Positions 7,911-15,445 of a stretch of DNA of 26,256 nt are shown piece after piece. This DNA comes from Planctomycetaceae bacterium UBA6894 (GTDB taxonomy: Bacteria; Planctomycetota; Planctomycetia; Gemmatales; Gemmataceae). The translations under genes were made by a program, and so were the position numbers. Where the stretch lies: NCBI GenBank assembly GCA_002451275.1, contig DKBS01000193.1, positions 1 through 26,256 of the forward strand, written 5' to 3'. The stretch's first letter is position 1, and every line of letters begins with the position of its first letter. The notes below the pieces were generated by a model. It was not told where the DNA came from. It saw only the letters and a program-made list of their open reading frames with translations, and did not search any database.

Positions 7911-8348
7911 TCAATCCCGGGCCCGGTTCAAGACTTCCCTTTGCCGGGCAGGTATTTCCAACATCAAATTTCGCAAAAACTCCTCGTAAACCTGAAGGTC
8001 TCCGTATTTCCTTAGGGAAACCAGGGCTTGTTTATGCCGGATGGTGAAAAAACGCAGGCGCACAAAAAACCAGGCCACCAGCAGTATCAGTCCAAGCCCA
8101 AAAACCGGGGTGAAAATCACCCCGAAAAGCGCCAGCAGACGGTTACCTCGTGTGACCGACTGGAAGCTTTGTATCTCCGACAACGGCAGAACCCGTTTCC
8201 TTTGGACAAAGGGTCCGGTGGTCTCCTCCACCAACCAGGGGCCATCCACCCGCACCACCGTGGTCCCACCCAAGGACAAACCGGTGGGGCCAAAAAGATG
8301 CAGCAGGACCCGGCGGCCCGTAATTTCCAAAGTTTCGTCCGGTTCCAT
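7911..8348 (-). CDS. Small membrane-anchored protein of unknown function
   Basis: The 145-residue protein has a beta-rich N-terminal half (1-65; strands such as RRVLLHLF and TTVVRVDG). One long hydrophobic helix follows (about 71-98), then a basic segment (RLRFFTIRHK) consistent with the cytoplasmic side, and an amphipathic C-terminal helix. No family is recognised. ATG 8348 lies 21 nt after the stop of the DUF4129 gene on the same strand, so it is probably the last cistron of that operon. The pattern of a short PH/GRAM-like beta domain plus TM helix resembles bacterial PH-like membrane proteins, but this is only an impression. Confidence 0.65.
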   Translation of the reverse strand: MEPDETLEITGRRVLLHLFGPTGLSLGGTTVVRVDGPWLVEETTGPFVQRKRVLPLSEIQSFQSVTRGNRLLALFGVIFTPVFGLGLILLVAWFFVRLRFFTIRHKQALVSLRKYGDLQVYEEFLRNLMLEIPARQREVLNRARD

Positions 8349-8369
8349 GGCTAATCATCCAACTGTAGT

Positions 8370-10364
8370 TCACTGGCCACGGGAGGACGCAGCCGCACCC
8401 CTGGCTCCGTTGCGCAGGCAGGCCCAAAGTTCGCGCACCGAATCCCTGCAACCATCCAAGGGAGCTTCCCGGGAATATTCGGCCAGGTCATGCCACCCGC
8501 AAAACTCCAGTAGGCCCTCTTCAGCAACCGGGTGGAGACTTGCCAGACGGCGGAAATACTCGTTGGGGGTTTCGCCCTGCAGCATCGGGTCGCCCGCGTC
8601 GCTTCCCCACGCCTGGATGGCCCTGAAAGTGAGTCGGACCAGTTCCCTTTCCGGCAACGGCCTGCGGCCCGCAAAGGGATCGGGCATGTCCGCAAAGGCC
8701 GGAAGAGCCTCGCCTTCCGCCACACCGAGGGAGGCTGGAGACCACTGGCCATTCACTTCCTTCCCGCGGAAAAAACTGCTCAGCCACGCGATCCAGCGGC
8801 TGATGGTTTCGGGGGGAGACCAGCCGGTTGCCATGCAGGTGAGGGCGAAAGCGACCACCAGGCCGATCGCCAGGCCCGTCACCACGAACAGGCCCAGCTT
8901 GCGCAGGGATTCCAGCCATTGGGACACACTGGATGCGGCCGAAGGCGGAGGAGGCTGAACGGGTTCCCGGCTTTCCGCCTTGCCGGATTTGTTCTCCGGC
9001 TCTTTTCCGCTGGTCAACTCACCCTTTTTCTTGTCTCCGGTCCGGGGATCGCCGGGAGTACCTTGTGCCTGCCCCGATTTTGTCTGGGCATCCTTCTCAC
9101 CCTTGCCCTGACCTGAGTCTTTTCCCTTCGAGTTCCCGGCCTCTGCGTTGCGCGCTTTCCCGTCCCCCTGACGCCCTTGAGCCTTTTCGTTTTGGCCCTT
9201 GCCCTTGGAGTCTCCGGTTGGGGAATCCTTTTGGGTACCCTTGGTGGATCCCTTGTCACCCTTTTGGGGCTGGGACGTATCCTTTTTTCCATCGGGTGAC
9301 GATTCTTCCCGGCCTTTGTCGCTGCCGGACTGGTCCTCCATCCGTTGACCAAGTTTTTGCTGATTCCGCTTCACGGCCTCATCCGGCCGGGGGGGCTCCC
9401 TGCGGAGGGGTTCGATTTTTTTCCCGACCAGGGCGGAAAGAGTCTGCAACGGGCCGATGTCAGACGGTCTGGGGATGAGCAACGCGCCCACCAGCACACA
9501 GCCCACCAGCAACATGCCACCCAGGATCCATACCGCCGACATGGTGGCCGGCATGGAAAGGCCCCGCCTGGCCAGATACCGCCTGAATCCCAAAAAGCAC
9601 GAGGTGAGCAGCAGAAGAAACGCGCACCCCAGGTACCCCACCAGCAGCATGAGGGTGTACAAGCGGGTCTTCACTTCCTCCGCGGGGATGAACGCCTGAC
9701 CGATGCCAAACACAGGCAATGCCAAGGCGGAAAACCAGACGATCGTGACTCCCGGGGTCTTGCGGCGATGGGGGTCTGCCGGCCCCGCATCCTCCTCCCC
9801 ATCCGCATCCCCTTCGGCTTTAGCAGGAGTTGCCTTTTTACCGGGCCCCTTTACCCTGCGGGGACTTTCCTCCCCCGCGGTGCGCCGCTCCACTTCACGG
9901 CGCAAACGGGCCGCCGGATCATCCTCCATGCCTGCGGCACGCAACAGCCCCTCGCCATCGATCCTCGATTCGGAATGGATGTCGGTGGTATCGGCCACCA
10001 GGAGCCGTGTGGCCCAAAAGCCAATGGCTACCAGAATCGCGCAAAACGCGTAATGACCTGCCGCCGGCCAGCCCGTGGGCGGGGGCACAAAGCGTATCAG
10101 GGCGATGGCCACCAGCAGCCCCAGGATGCCCGAATACAAGGAGGCGCGGCGGGCTATCTCATCGATCAGGTGGATGCGGCCAATCAGGACCATACCCACC
10201 ACGCCTGCAAAAATGATCCAGTGCAACCGCTCGTTGAATTCACCGCGGTAGAAGACTGCCAGGATAAAAAACAACAACGCGCTGACCATGCCCATCAACA
10301 ACGCCGGCGTGACGGCCAGGATCAGCCAGTCTGCGGGGCCAGTGGGAAGTGGTCGGCGTGCCAT
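8370..10364 (-). CDS. Multi-TM DUF4129 protein with long charged disordered insert
   Basis: The 664-residue protein has four predicted TM helices (about 13-39, 49-67, 75-93, 104-122) and a charged linker (145-205). Three more TM helices (about 206-226, 235-260, 276-297) come before a low-complexity Lys/Gly/Asp/Ser/Gln-rich region (about 330-468) with no hydrophobic content. A last TM (about 490-512) leads to a soluble C-terminal domain (about 570-655) with ETPNEYFRRLA and a following helical block, typical of DUF4129. DUF4129 domains usually accompany transglutaminase-like or MoxR/DUF58 genes; none is adjacent here. A role at the envelope is likely but unproven. The gene lies 17 nt after the UspA-type gene and 21 nt before the small membrane protein, so it is probably co-transcribed. 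Confidence 0.75.
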   Translation of the reverse strand: MARRPLPTGPADWLILAVTPALLMGMVSALLFFILAVFYRGEFNERLHWIIFAGVVGMVLIGRIHLIDEIARRASLYSGILGLLVAIALIRFVPPPTGWPAAGHYAFCAILVAIGFWATRLLVADTTDIHSESRIDGEGLLRAAGMEDDPAARLRREVERRTAGEESPRRVKGPGKKATPAKAEGDADGEEDAGPADPHRRKTPGVTIVWFSALALPVFGIGQAFIPAEEVKTRLYTLMLLVGYLGCAFLLLLTSCFLGFRRYLARRGLSMPATMSAVWILGGMLLVGCVLVGALLIPRPSDIGPLQTLSALVGKKIEPLRREPPRPDEAVKRNQQKLGQRMEDQSGSDKGREESSPDGKKDTSQPQKGDKGSTKGTQKDSPTGDSKGKGQNEKAQGRQGDGKARNAEAGNSKGKDSGQGKGEKDAQTKSGQAQGTPGDPRTGDKKKGELTSGKEPENKSGKAESREPVQPPPPSAASSVSQWLESLRKLGLFVVTGLAIGLVVAFALTCMATGWSPPETISRWIAWLSSFFRGKEVNGQWSPASLGVAEGEALPAFADMPDPFAGRRPLPERELVRLTFRAIQAWGSDAGDPMLQGETPNEYFRRLASLHPVAEEGLLEFCGWHDLAEYSREAPLDGCRDSVRELWACLRNGARGAAASSRGQ

Positions 10365-10381
10365 CGCCAGGCTTCGAGGCC

Positions 10382-11215
10382 TCAGTGGGTGAGGAAGACG
10401 GGGACCGGGCTGCCACCCAGCACCTCGCGAGTGGTGGAACCGAACAAAAACTCACTCAGGCCCGAACGACCATGGGCACCCATCACGAGCAGGGCCGCCT
10501 TGTGGTGGTTCACCTGACCCAGCAACATTTCGGCAATCGAGCCGTCGGGTTCCAGGGCGTGCTCCTGCACCGTCCGGCCATGCCAGCGCAACAGTTCGCC
10601 CAAACGGTCCACGGCGCGGGCCGCCTCCTGCGGATCCTTCAAGCCACTCACCACATGCACCGGCAGGTCCGCCATCAATCCGGTCTGCACAAACGCCCAC
10701 GCGGCGCGGGCCGCCCCCGGCCGGCCATCGGTTGCCAAGACCACACATTCGCCGCTGGCAGGCTTTTGAGGCGTCACCACCACCGGCCGCACGCTGCCCT
10801 TGAGAACAGTCGGCAACAACGAGGAATCTCGCGGCTCGGTCTCGAAATGGAAGCGTGTCTGGCGCCCCAGGAGCAGCAGGTCAAACCGCTCGCTTTCGAC
10901 CATGATTTGTTCATCGGGTTGACCTGCGGACTCAATCAATTTGCACGGAACCCCGGCTTTGGCCGCCCGGGCCGCGCAATCCGACAAGAAATGGTCCACA
11001 TGCTTACGGGCATCGGCCAGACGGCTTTGATCCAGTGTTTCCTTGGCCTGTTCGGCTCCCAGCGGCACCGCCTCGGGCTGGAAAATGCCGGGAATATCCA
11101 CGACGGCGATGCCACCGATCACGGCGTTATTGGGTTTGGCCCACTCCAGCGCCAGCCGCAACGCGCCTTCGGAATACTCCGAGCCATCCAACCCGACCAG
11201 CAAGGATTTCAACAT
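10382..11215 (-). CDS. Tandem universal stress protein (UspA family)
   Basis: The 277-residue protein contains two Usp folds, about 1-148 and 155-277. The first begins KSLLVGLDGSEYSEGALRLA, the standard Usp beta1-alpha1 segment. Its nucleotide loop (GRQTRFHFETEPRDSS) lacks the glycine pattern and probably does not bind ATP. The second domain has GAHGRSGLSEFLFGST (246-261), a good G-x2-G-x9-G-S/T ATP-binding motif. Such one-degenerate, one-intact tandem proteins are common in the family. The start ATG 11215 has GAGGAAC about 8 nt upstream. It lies 40 nt after the esterase gene and 17 nt before the DUF4129 gene on the same strand. Its link to stress here is by family only. Confidence 0.92.
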   Translation of the reverse strand: MLKSLLVGLDGSEYSEGALRLALEWAKPNNAVIGGIAVVDIPGIFQPEAVPLGAEQAKETLDQSRLADARKHVDHFLSDCAARAAKAGVPCKLIESAGQPDEQIMVESERFDLLLLGRQTRFHFETEPRDSSLLPTVLKGSVRPVVVTPQKPASGECVVLATDGRPGAARAAWAFVQTGLMADLPVHVVSGLKDPQEAARAVDRLGELLRWHGRTVQEHALEPDGSIAEMLLGQVNHHKAALLVMGAHGRSGLSEFLFGSTTREVLGGSPVPVFLTH

Positions 11216-11255
11216 GGGACCAGTTCCTCAAACCGCAACATCCCGTCCGGGCCGC

Positions 11256-12518
11256 TCAGGAACCCAGGTGCTTTTTGGCAAATTCCAGGAAGATCTGCCA
11301 GTCGTCCGCCTTCATCTCGTGTTTGCCGGGCCGCTCCCAGTATCCCAACCGGCCCGCGGACAGTTTGCCCAGCGGGGGTTTGGCGAAATCCGCCAAACCC
11401 TGGACGCCCAGCAGCCTGTAGACCGGATCGGCCGCCTGCAGGATGGTGAACTGTCCATCGGGGTTGGCCCATTGGTCGTCCGAGGCGTTGGGGAAAAGCA
11501 CCGGGCGCGGCGCAATGAGAGCGGCCATGGCATGCTGGTCAAAAGGCAGCGCCTGCGTGCGGTCGTTAAATTCCTTGAAACGGCTGTTGAACCAGTGCGG
11601 GAAAACCGTGTTGATGCGTTTGACCGATTCTCCCACCGTGCCCCGGACCGGAGCGGTGCCACCGCATCCAGCCTGCAGCGGAATGGACATAGCGATCCGC
11701 TCATCGAGAGCGGCGGCCAGGTACACGGTTTTACCCAACCGTGAATGCCCCACAGCGATGATCCGCCGGGAGTCGATGGCGGGATCCTGAACCAGAACAT
11801 CCACCATCCGGCTGAACGCCCATGCCCAGAGGGAAATCGTCCCCCATTTCTCTGGAGTGTGTTTTTCCACATCCCGGATCCAGGGTTGCAGACCGCCGCG
11901 CTGTTCCTTCACATCGGGATCGACCTCGTTGGCCTGAAAAACGGCCAGTCCGAAGCCCGCCTCGAGGATCATCTCCGGGTTCCACACATTCGCCGCTGTG
12001 CCGCGGCTGGCCTCGGTGGCACGGTTTCCATCCACGCCGGGATACTTGTCATACTGCCAGCAGGTGGCCAGGCGCACACCTTGGTCCTTGGTGATGGATT
12101 GGTTGCCTGTGAAGCTGATCCCCAAAAAAACGGGGACCGGCTTCTTCTGTTCGGCCCTTTCCCTGGGCAACAGCACCAGCAAATGGATGGGAGGAGCCTG
12201 GGGGTCGAAGCGGACCGCGAATTCGCGCAGCCACGCCTTGCCACCCAGGGCGGACTTGTTTTCGTGGATGGGCAAGGCCAGCGGGTTCACCTTCAAGGCG
12301 GGCAGGTTCCCGTATTCGTAGTGCTGGATCAGCGCTGCCAATTCAGGCCGCCTTTTGGCGCGCCAGGCGACCTGGGAACCGATTTTGACGCCATCCAGGC
12401 AGACAAGAGGATCGGGGTAGCCCGGTAGCGTCGGCAAATCCGCAGGTTTGGGAAACGACATGGGATCAATTCCGAGCAGGAAACCACACACCGCCAACAT
12501 GGGAACGGGGAATGACAT
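11256..12518 (-). CDS. CE15-like (glucuronoyl esterase-type) secreted esterase
   Basis: An alpha/beta hydrolase of 420 residues from the ATG at 12518; an in-frame TTG four codons upstream is less likely. Numbering below is from that TTG. The nucleophile is S263 in VGHSRLGKT (260-268), followed by the GCGG stretch (288-291) that marks bacterial CE15 enzymes. Candidate acids lie in NASDDQWANP (348-357), and the His is H404 in RPGKHEMKADDW. CE15 enzymes cleave esters between glucuronic acid of xylan and lignin alcohols; bacterial members often have broader uronate-ester activity, so the substrate is inferred. A short hydrophobic N-terminus (PVPMLAVCGFLLG) suggests export. It is the first gene of the minus-strand run 12518-7911 and divergent from the SmtB-type regulator. 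Confidence 0.85.
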   Translation of the reverse strand: MSFPVPMLAVCGFLLGIDPMSFPKPADLPTLPGYPDPLVCLDGVKIGSQVAWRAKRRPELAALIQHYEYGNLPALKVNPLALPIHENKSALGGKAWLREFAVRFDPQAPPIHLLVLLPRERAEQKKPVPVFLGISFTGNQSITKDQGVRLATCWQYDKYPGVDGNRATEASRGTAANVWNPEMILEAGFGLAVFQANEVDPDVKEQRGGLQPWIRDVEKHTPEKWGTISLWAWAFSRMVDVLVQDPAIDSRRIIAVGHSRLGKTVYLAAALDERIAMSIPLQAGCGGTAPVRGTVGESVKRINTVFPHWFNSRFKEFNDRTQALPFDQHAMAALIAPRPVLFPNASDDQWANPDGQFTILQAADPVYRLLGVQGLADFAKPPLGKLSAGRLGYWERPGKHEMKADDWQIFLEFAKKHLGS

Positions 12519-12671
12519 GGCGTGGTCCAACAGGTACGGCAGAGGCGGGAATGATCTTGGAAGGATTGGATCGTGGCCCGAAACCCTTGTCAGATTTACC
12601 TTTTAAACACTTTAGCCAGAAACCGGACCGAAAAGAAGCAGCCAGGAACCTGACCCCGGGCGCTTCCCAAC

Positions 12672-12700
12672 TTGACTTGGGGGACCTTTTCGACTATTTT
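12672..12700 (+). promoter_or_regulatory. Promoter of the zinc regulator gene, close to the start codon
   Basis: TTGACT (12672-12677) and TATTTT (12695-12700) are separated by exactly 17 nt. A start of transcription 6-8 nt further would fall at about 12706-12708, essentially at the ATG at 12709. No Shine-Dalgarno precedes that ATG, consistent with a leaderless mRNA. No clear 12-2-12 palindromic SmtB-type operator was found by eye. Confidence 0.5.
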
Positions 12701-12708
12701 ATGAATTG

Positions 12709-13185
12709 ATGAAACACAAAAGCACCCGTGGTGCCGCCAAAACCAAGGCAAGCGCCCCGGCAGACCGACCCGCCGCCACCGACCATGGCTGTCAGGCGCA
12801 CACGCACGCCCCTGGCCGTTTGAGCGAACTGGCCAAGCTGGCCGCGAAACCGCAGGCCCTCGACCGGGCCGCTCGGCTTTTTTTCGCCCTGGGGGATGAG
12901 GCCCGCCTGCGCCTGCTGGTGCTGCTGGAAGGCGGCGAACGCTGCGTGGGGGAGCTGGTCGAGGTGCTGGGGGAGAAGTTCTCCACCGTGTCGCAGCGGC
13001 TCAGACTGCTGCGTTCGGAGGGATTGGTGGTGCGCAGGCGGGATGGCAACCACCTGCACTATGCGCTGGCAGACCGGCATGTGGCGGTACTGCTCCGCAA
13101 CGCCCTGGATCACGCCGCTGAACTGGCTTCGGGTCCGCCTGAGCCCGAAGACCTGGATGACGGCAAAGAAGTGTCGGACGGTTGA
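12709..13185 (+). CDS. SmtB/ArsR-family zinc-sensing transcriptional repressor
   Basis: The 158-residue protein is a winged helix-turn-helix of the ArsR/SmtB family (about 50-140). The alpha3 metal-site segment ERCVGELVEVLG holds C79. The DNA-recognition helix follows in FSTVSQRLRLLRSEGLV, then the wing RRRDGNHLHYAL. The alpha5 segment DRHVAVLLRNALDHAAE supplies D122, H124, H135 and E138. Its spacing (0, +2, +13, +16) is exactly that of the Zn(II) alpha5 site of cyanobacterial SmtB (D104, H106, H117, E120). The extra N-terminal tail contains C28, H31 and H33, which could join C79 in an alpha3N site. It should bind DNA without Zn and release it when Zn binds. ATG 12709 is chosen over the overlapping TTG 12706. 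The target is probably its own operon, including the His-rich gene 38 nt downstream. Confidence 0.92.
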   Translation: MKHKSTRGAAKTKASAPADRPAATDHGCQAHTHAPGRLSELAKLAAKPQALDRAARLFFALGDEARLRLLVLLEGGERCVGELVEVLGEKFSTVSQRLRLLRSEGLVVRRRDGNHLHYALADRHVAVLLRNALDHAAELASGPPEPEDLDDGKEVSDG

Positions 13186-13223
13186 ACGGAAAAGTTTTCC
13201 ATCCAAAGAAGGGAGTTTTGACC

Positions 13224-13559
13224 ATGGCTTGCCAGAACCACAACCACCAACACGGCAAATCCTGCGGCCACACCGCTGTGCAGCATGGCGATCATGTGGA
13301 CTATCTGCACGACGGCCACCTGCATCATCCAACCACCACCGGGGTGGAAGAGCACACGCTCGAAGTGAGCGCCGAGAATCCGGCCGCCTGCACTTCGGGC
13401 CACGCCTGCGAGGGCCATGATCAGGGCCACCGCCACGGCCCCGATTGCGGCCATGAGGCTGTTCCCCATGGCGACCATGTCGACTACCTGGTGAAAGGCC
13501 ACCTGCACCACCAGCACGGCGACCACTGCGACAACCACGGGCCGGTGAAGACGGCCTGA
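13224..13559 (+). CDS. Small His/Cys-rich metal-binding protein with internal duplication
   Basis: The 111-residue protein contains 24 His and 6 Cys (C3, C14, C56, C62, C75, C102), with no TM or signal segment. A 22-residue unit, C14-H35, is repeated at C75-H96 with 18 identical positions. The shared core is HGDHVDYL-x2-GHLHH preceded by CGH-x-AV. A third partial unit (HGDHCDNH) ends the protein. Start ATG 13224 has GGGAG 9 nt upstream; the open frame before it is not needed. Its place directly after a Zn-sensing SmtB-type repressor points to zinc buffering, storage or delivery in the cytoplasm. The metal is inferred from the neighbour; Ni, Co or Cu are possible. It is not a classical metallothionein, being His- rather than Cys-dominated. 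Confidence 0.85.
   Translation: MACQNHNHQHGKSCGHTAVQHGDHVDYLHDGHLHHPTTTGVEEHTLEVSAENPAACTSGHACEGHDQGHRHGPDCGHEAVPHGDHVDYLVKGHLHHQHGDHCDNHGPVKTA
13263..13511 (+). repeat. Intragenic duplication encoding the His-rich 22-residue unit
   Basis: Bases 13263-13328 and 13446-13511 encode the two CGH-x-AV-x-HGDHVDYL-x2-GHLHH units. The proteins match at 18 of 22 positions, while the DNA differs mostly at third positions, so the duplication is old and under protein-level selection. Confidence 0.8.
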
Positions 13560-13612
13560 CCGGCTTCCCGGCATTGTTCCTGATTCGCAAATTGCCCTAA
13601 ATTCCATCGCAA

Positions 13613-13652
13613 GCAGCCGCCCAGTGACTTCACCGGGCGGCTGCCTTCATTT
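13613..13652 (+). terminator. Hairpin terminator after the His-rich gene
   Basis: GCAGCCGCCC (13613-13622) pairs with GGGCGGCTGC (13635-13644), and GTGA/TCAC pairs inside the loop. A T-rich stretch follows (CTTCATTTT). The U-run is interrupted, so termination may be partial. Confidence 0.6.
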
Positions 13653-13762
13653 TCTGGGCTTAAAAATTAGCGGATTTTTCATAGATTCGGCTAGCTAAAT
13701 CTCCTACACTCCTCAATAGTTTTCATTTTTCTCATCTTTATTTAAACAGTGGAGGTCTGATC

Positions 13763-14860
13763 ATGATTCGACGATCGAATCGCTCCGCATTCACTTTAAT
13801 TGAACTGTTGGTGGTGATCGCCATCATTGCCGTGCTGGTAGGACTGCTGGTCCCTGCCGTTCAAAAGGTCCGGGCGGCGGCGGCCCGCATGCAATGCTCG
13901 AACAACCTCAAGCAAATGGGGTTGGCCATGCACAATTATGAAAGCACGAACGGAATTTTCTGTCCGGGCTGGGGACCCGTCCCCTTCAAAACCGGAACCC
14001 AGGCGGCTCCCGTGATCAGCGGTGAAGGCCGGGCGGGGTCCAGCCGCGCCACCCCGCAGGTCCTCCTTCTGCCATACATTGAGCAAACCGCCAAACTGAA
14101 CCAGTGGGACCTGGAGTTTGATGTCAACGGTTCAGCGGTCAACGGCCCTGCCCGAACAGGATCCATGCCCATTTACAAATGCCCCTCGGACACCTCGCGG
14201 GAAACCTACTTCGATGCCGGGGTGCAGAACTACTTCGGGAACAATGGCATCACCGCCGACCAACGCGATAACAATCCGTCATTGGCCGGCATTTTCAATG
14301 TAACCATTGACCTGACGAGCCCCGCCGCAACCGCAAACGGCCAACGCTCGAACTGGCAAAAGCTGGTAAGTTCCGTGCGCATCGGCGACATCACGGACGG
14401 AACCAGCAACACCTGCGCCTTCAGCGAGGTGATGCGGTCCGGAATCCCCTACAACGCTCCCTCGGGCATCCGTGACAATCGTTCGGTGATTATCAGCAGT
14501 TCCAACACGGGCTGGAACGCCACCAACGGCACCACCATCCCCATGTGCATGGATGGGAGCAACTGGAGCAGCACCATCAAATACATGGGGCACCAGTATT
14601 ACAGGAACCTGCCCTCCAACTACATCTACACCCACACGCTGCCCCCCAACTGGAACCGGATCGTGAACGGGGGCACCCAGCGTTACAACTGTGGGGACAC
14701 CTCCTTTGCCCGCATGCACATCGCCGCCTCCAGTTACCACACCGGTGGGGTGAACGCTTGCATGGCTGACGGATCTGTCCGGTTTGTCAGTGACGGCATC
14801 AACTTCACCACCTGGCGAGCCATGGGGACCAGGGCAGGTGGCGAGGTGGTGTCTGAATAA
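13763..14860 (+). CDS. DUF1559 protein with type IV pilin-like N-terminus
   Basis: The 365-residue protein starts with a prepilin signal: basic MIRRSNRSA, then FTLIELLVVIAIIAVL from residue 10, with Glu at +5 of the mature protein. The residue before the cleavage site is Ala rather than the usual Gly. The body is a DUF1559 domain (about 35-340). It ends in the H-X9-DG signature, H326 to D336-G337 (HTGGVNACMADG), characteristic of the very large planctomycete paralogous family. The function of these proteins is not established; they are thought to be secreted pseudopilin-like envelope proteins processed by a PilD-type peptidase. GGAGG (13751-13755) lies 7 nt before ATG 13763. The lipoprotein gene follows 22 nt after the stop, so the two are probably co-transcribed. 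Confidence 0.93.
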   Translation: MIRRSNRSAFTLIELLVVIAIIAVLVGLLVPAVQKVRAAAARMQCSNNLKQMGLAMHNYESTNGIFCPGWGPVPFKTGTQAAPVISGEGRAGSSRATPQVLLLPYIEQTAKLNQWDLEFDVNGSAVNGPARTGSMPIYKCPSDTSRETYFDAGVQNYFGNNGITADQRDNNPSLAGIFNVTIDLTSPAATANGQRSNWQKLVSSVRIGDITDGTSNTCAFSEVMRSGIPYNAPSGIRDNRSVIISSSNTGWNATNGTTIPMCMDGSNWSSTIKYMGHQYYRNLPSNYIYTHTLPPNWNRIVNGGTQRYNCGDTSFARMHIAASSYHTGGVNACMADGSVRFVSDGINFTTWRAMGTRAGGEVVSE

Positions 14861-14882
14861 GTCGTTTTTCGGGAGAATGGTG

Positions 14883-15284
14883 ATGATTCGCCCCACAGCC
14901 TTCGCGTTTTTGTTATCGATTCTTGTCGGTTGCGGGGGGAACTCCTCCAACCCGGCGGGTGCCGGGCCGGACAAGGCTTCGGAGCTACAGGATGTCGGCA
15001 CAATGCTTCAGTTGGCGGGCGGAGCCAAACCGGCTTCCAAATTGGCAGACCTTGCCAAGCTGGAAGGCAACTTTCCCGTGGCCTTTGCCGCCATCAAATC
15101 CGGCGAAATCGTCGTGAACTGGGGGGTGAAAATCCCCGGTGAAGGGGACATGGCCTCCGCCCCGGCGGATGTCATCGCCTACGAGAAGAAAGCGGCCACC
15201 GAAGGGGGCGTGGTGCTTTACCTCAACGGCAAGACGGCCAAATTGACTTCTAATCAATTCAAGGCGGCGAAAATGGCCAAATAA
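14883..15284 (+). CDS. Small lipoprotein paired with the DUF1559 protein
   Basis: The 133-residue protein starts MIRPTAFAFLLSILVGC, a lipoprotein signal with lipobox LVGC and lipidated C17. A flexible GNSSNPAGAG linker follows, then a compact domain of about 100 residues with EGNFPVAFAAIKSGEIVVNWG and a C-terminal Lys-rich end. GGGAG at 14871-14875 is 7 nt from ATG 14883, which decides against the ATG at 14877 and the longer open frame overlapping the DUF1559 gene. Short lipoproteins immediately downstream of DUF1559 genes are a recurring planctomycete arrangement, suggesting a joint envelope function. The function is unknown. A strong terminator follows. Confidence 0.8.
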   Translation: MIRPTAFAFLLSILVGCGGNSSNPAGAGPDKASELQDVGTMLQLAGGAKPASKLADLAKLEGNFPVAFAAIKSGEIVVNWGVKIPGEGDMASAPADVIAYEKKAATEGGVVLYLNGKTAKLTSNQFKAAKMAK

Positions 15285-15308
15285 TCCATTCCGACCCCCA
15301 ATTCCTGG

Positions 15309-15343
15309 CAGGGCCCCCGTAAAAATGGGGGCCCTGTTTTTTT
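15309..15343 (+). terminator. Rho-independent terminator after the DUF1559-lipoprotein unit
   Basis: CAGGGCCCCC (15309-15318) pairs perfectly with GGGGGCCCTG (15327-15336) across an 8-nt loop, followed directly by T7 (15337-15343). Confidence 0.92.
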
Positions 15344-15360
15344 GAACCAACAACCCAAAT

Positions 15361-15407
15361 TGACCAGCCGGTCAGGAAAGATGATCATGGTGTCTCTCGT
15401 TTAGAGA
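15361..15407. repeat. Two short inverted repeats upstream of the CotH-type gene
   Basis: TGACC-agcc-GGTCA (15361-15374) and TCTCT-cgttt-AGAGA (15393-15407) lie between the preceding terminator and the CotH-type start at 15446. The first has the size and symmetry of a repressor half-site pair. No regulator gene in the window is an obvious partner. Confidence 0.3.
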
Positions 15408-15445
15408 TATCGATAAAAGTGACCCATTGCCCAGGCAAAAATTTC

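Noticed and set aside
12694..13590. A 298-codon minus-strand frame over the regulator and His-rich genes
   Set aside because: It is a shadow of the SmtB-type gene, which has a complete metal site and winged helix.
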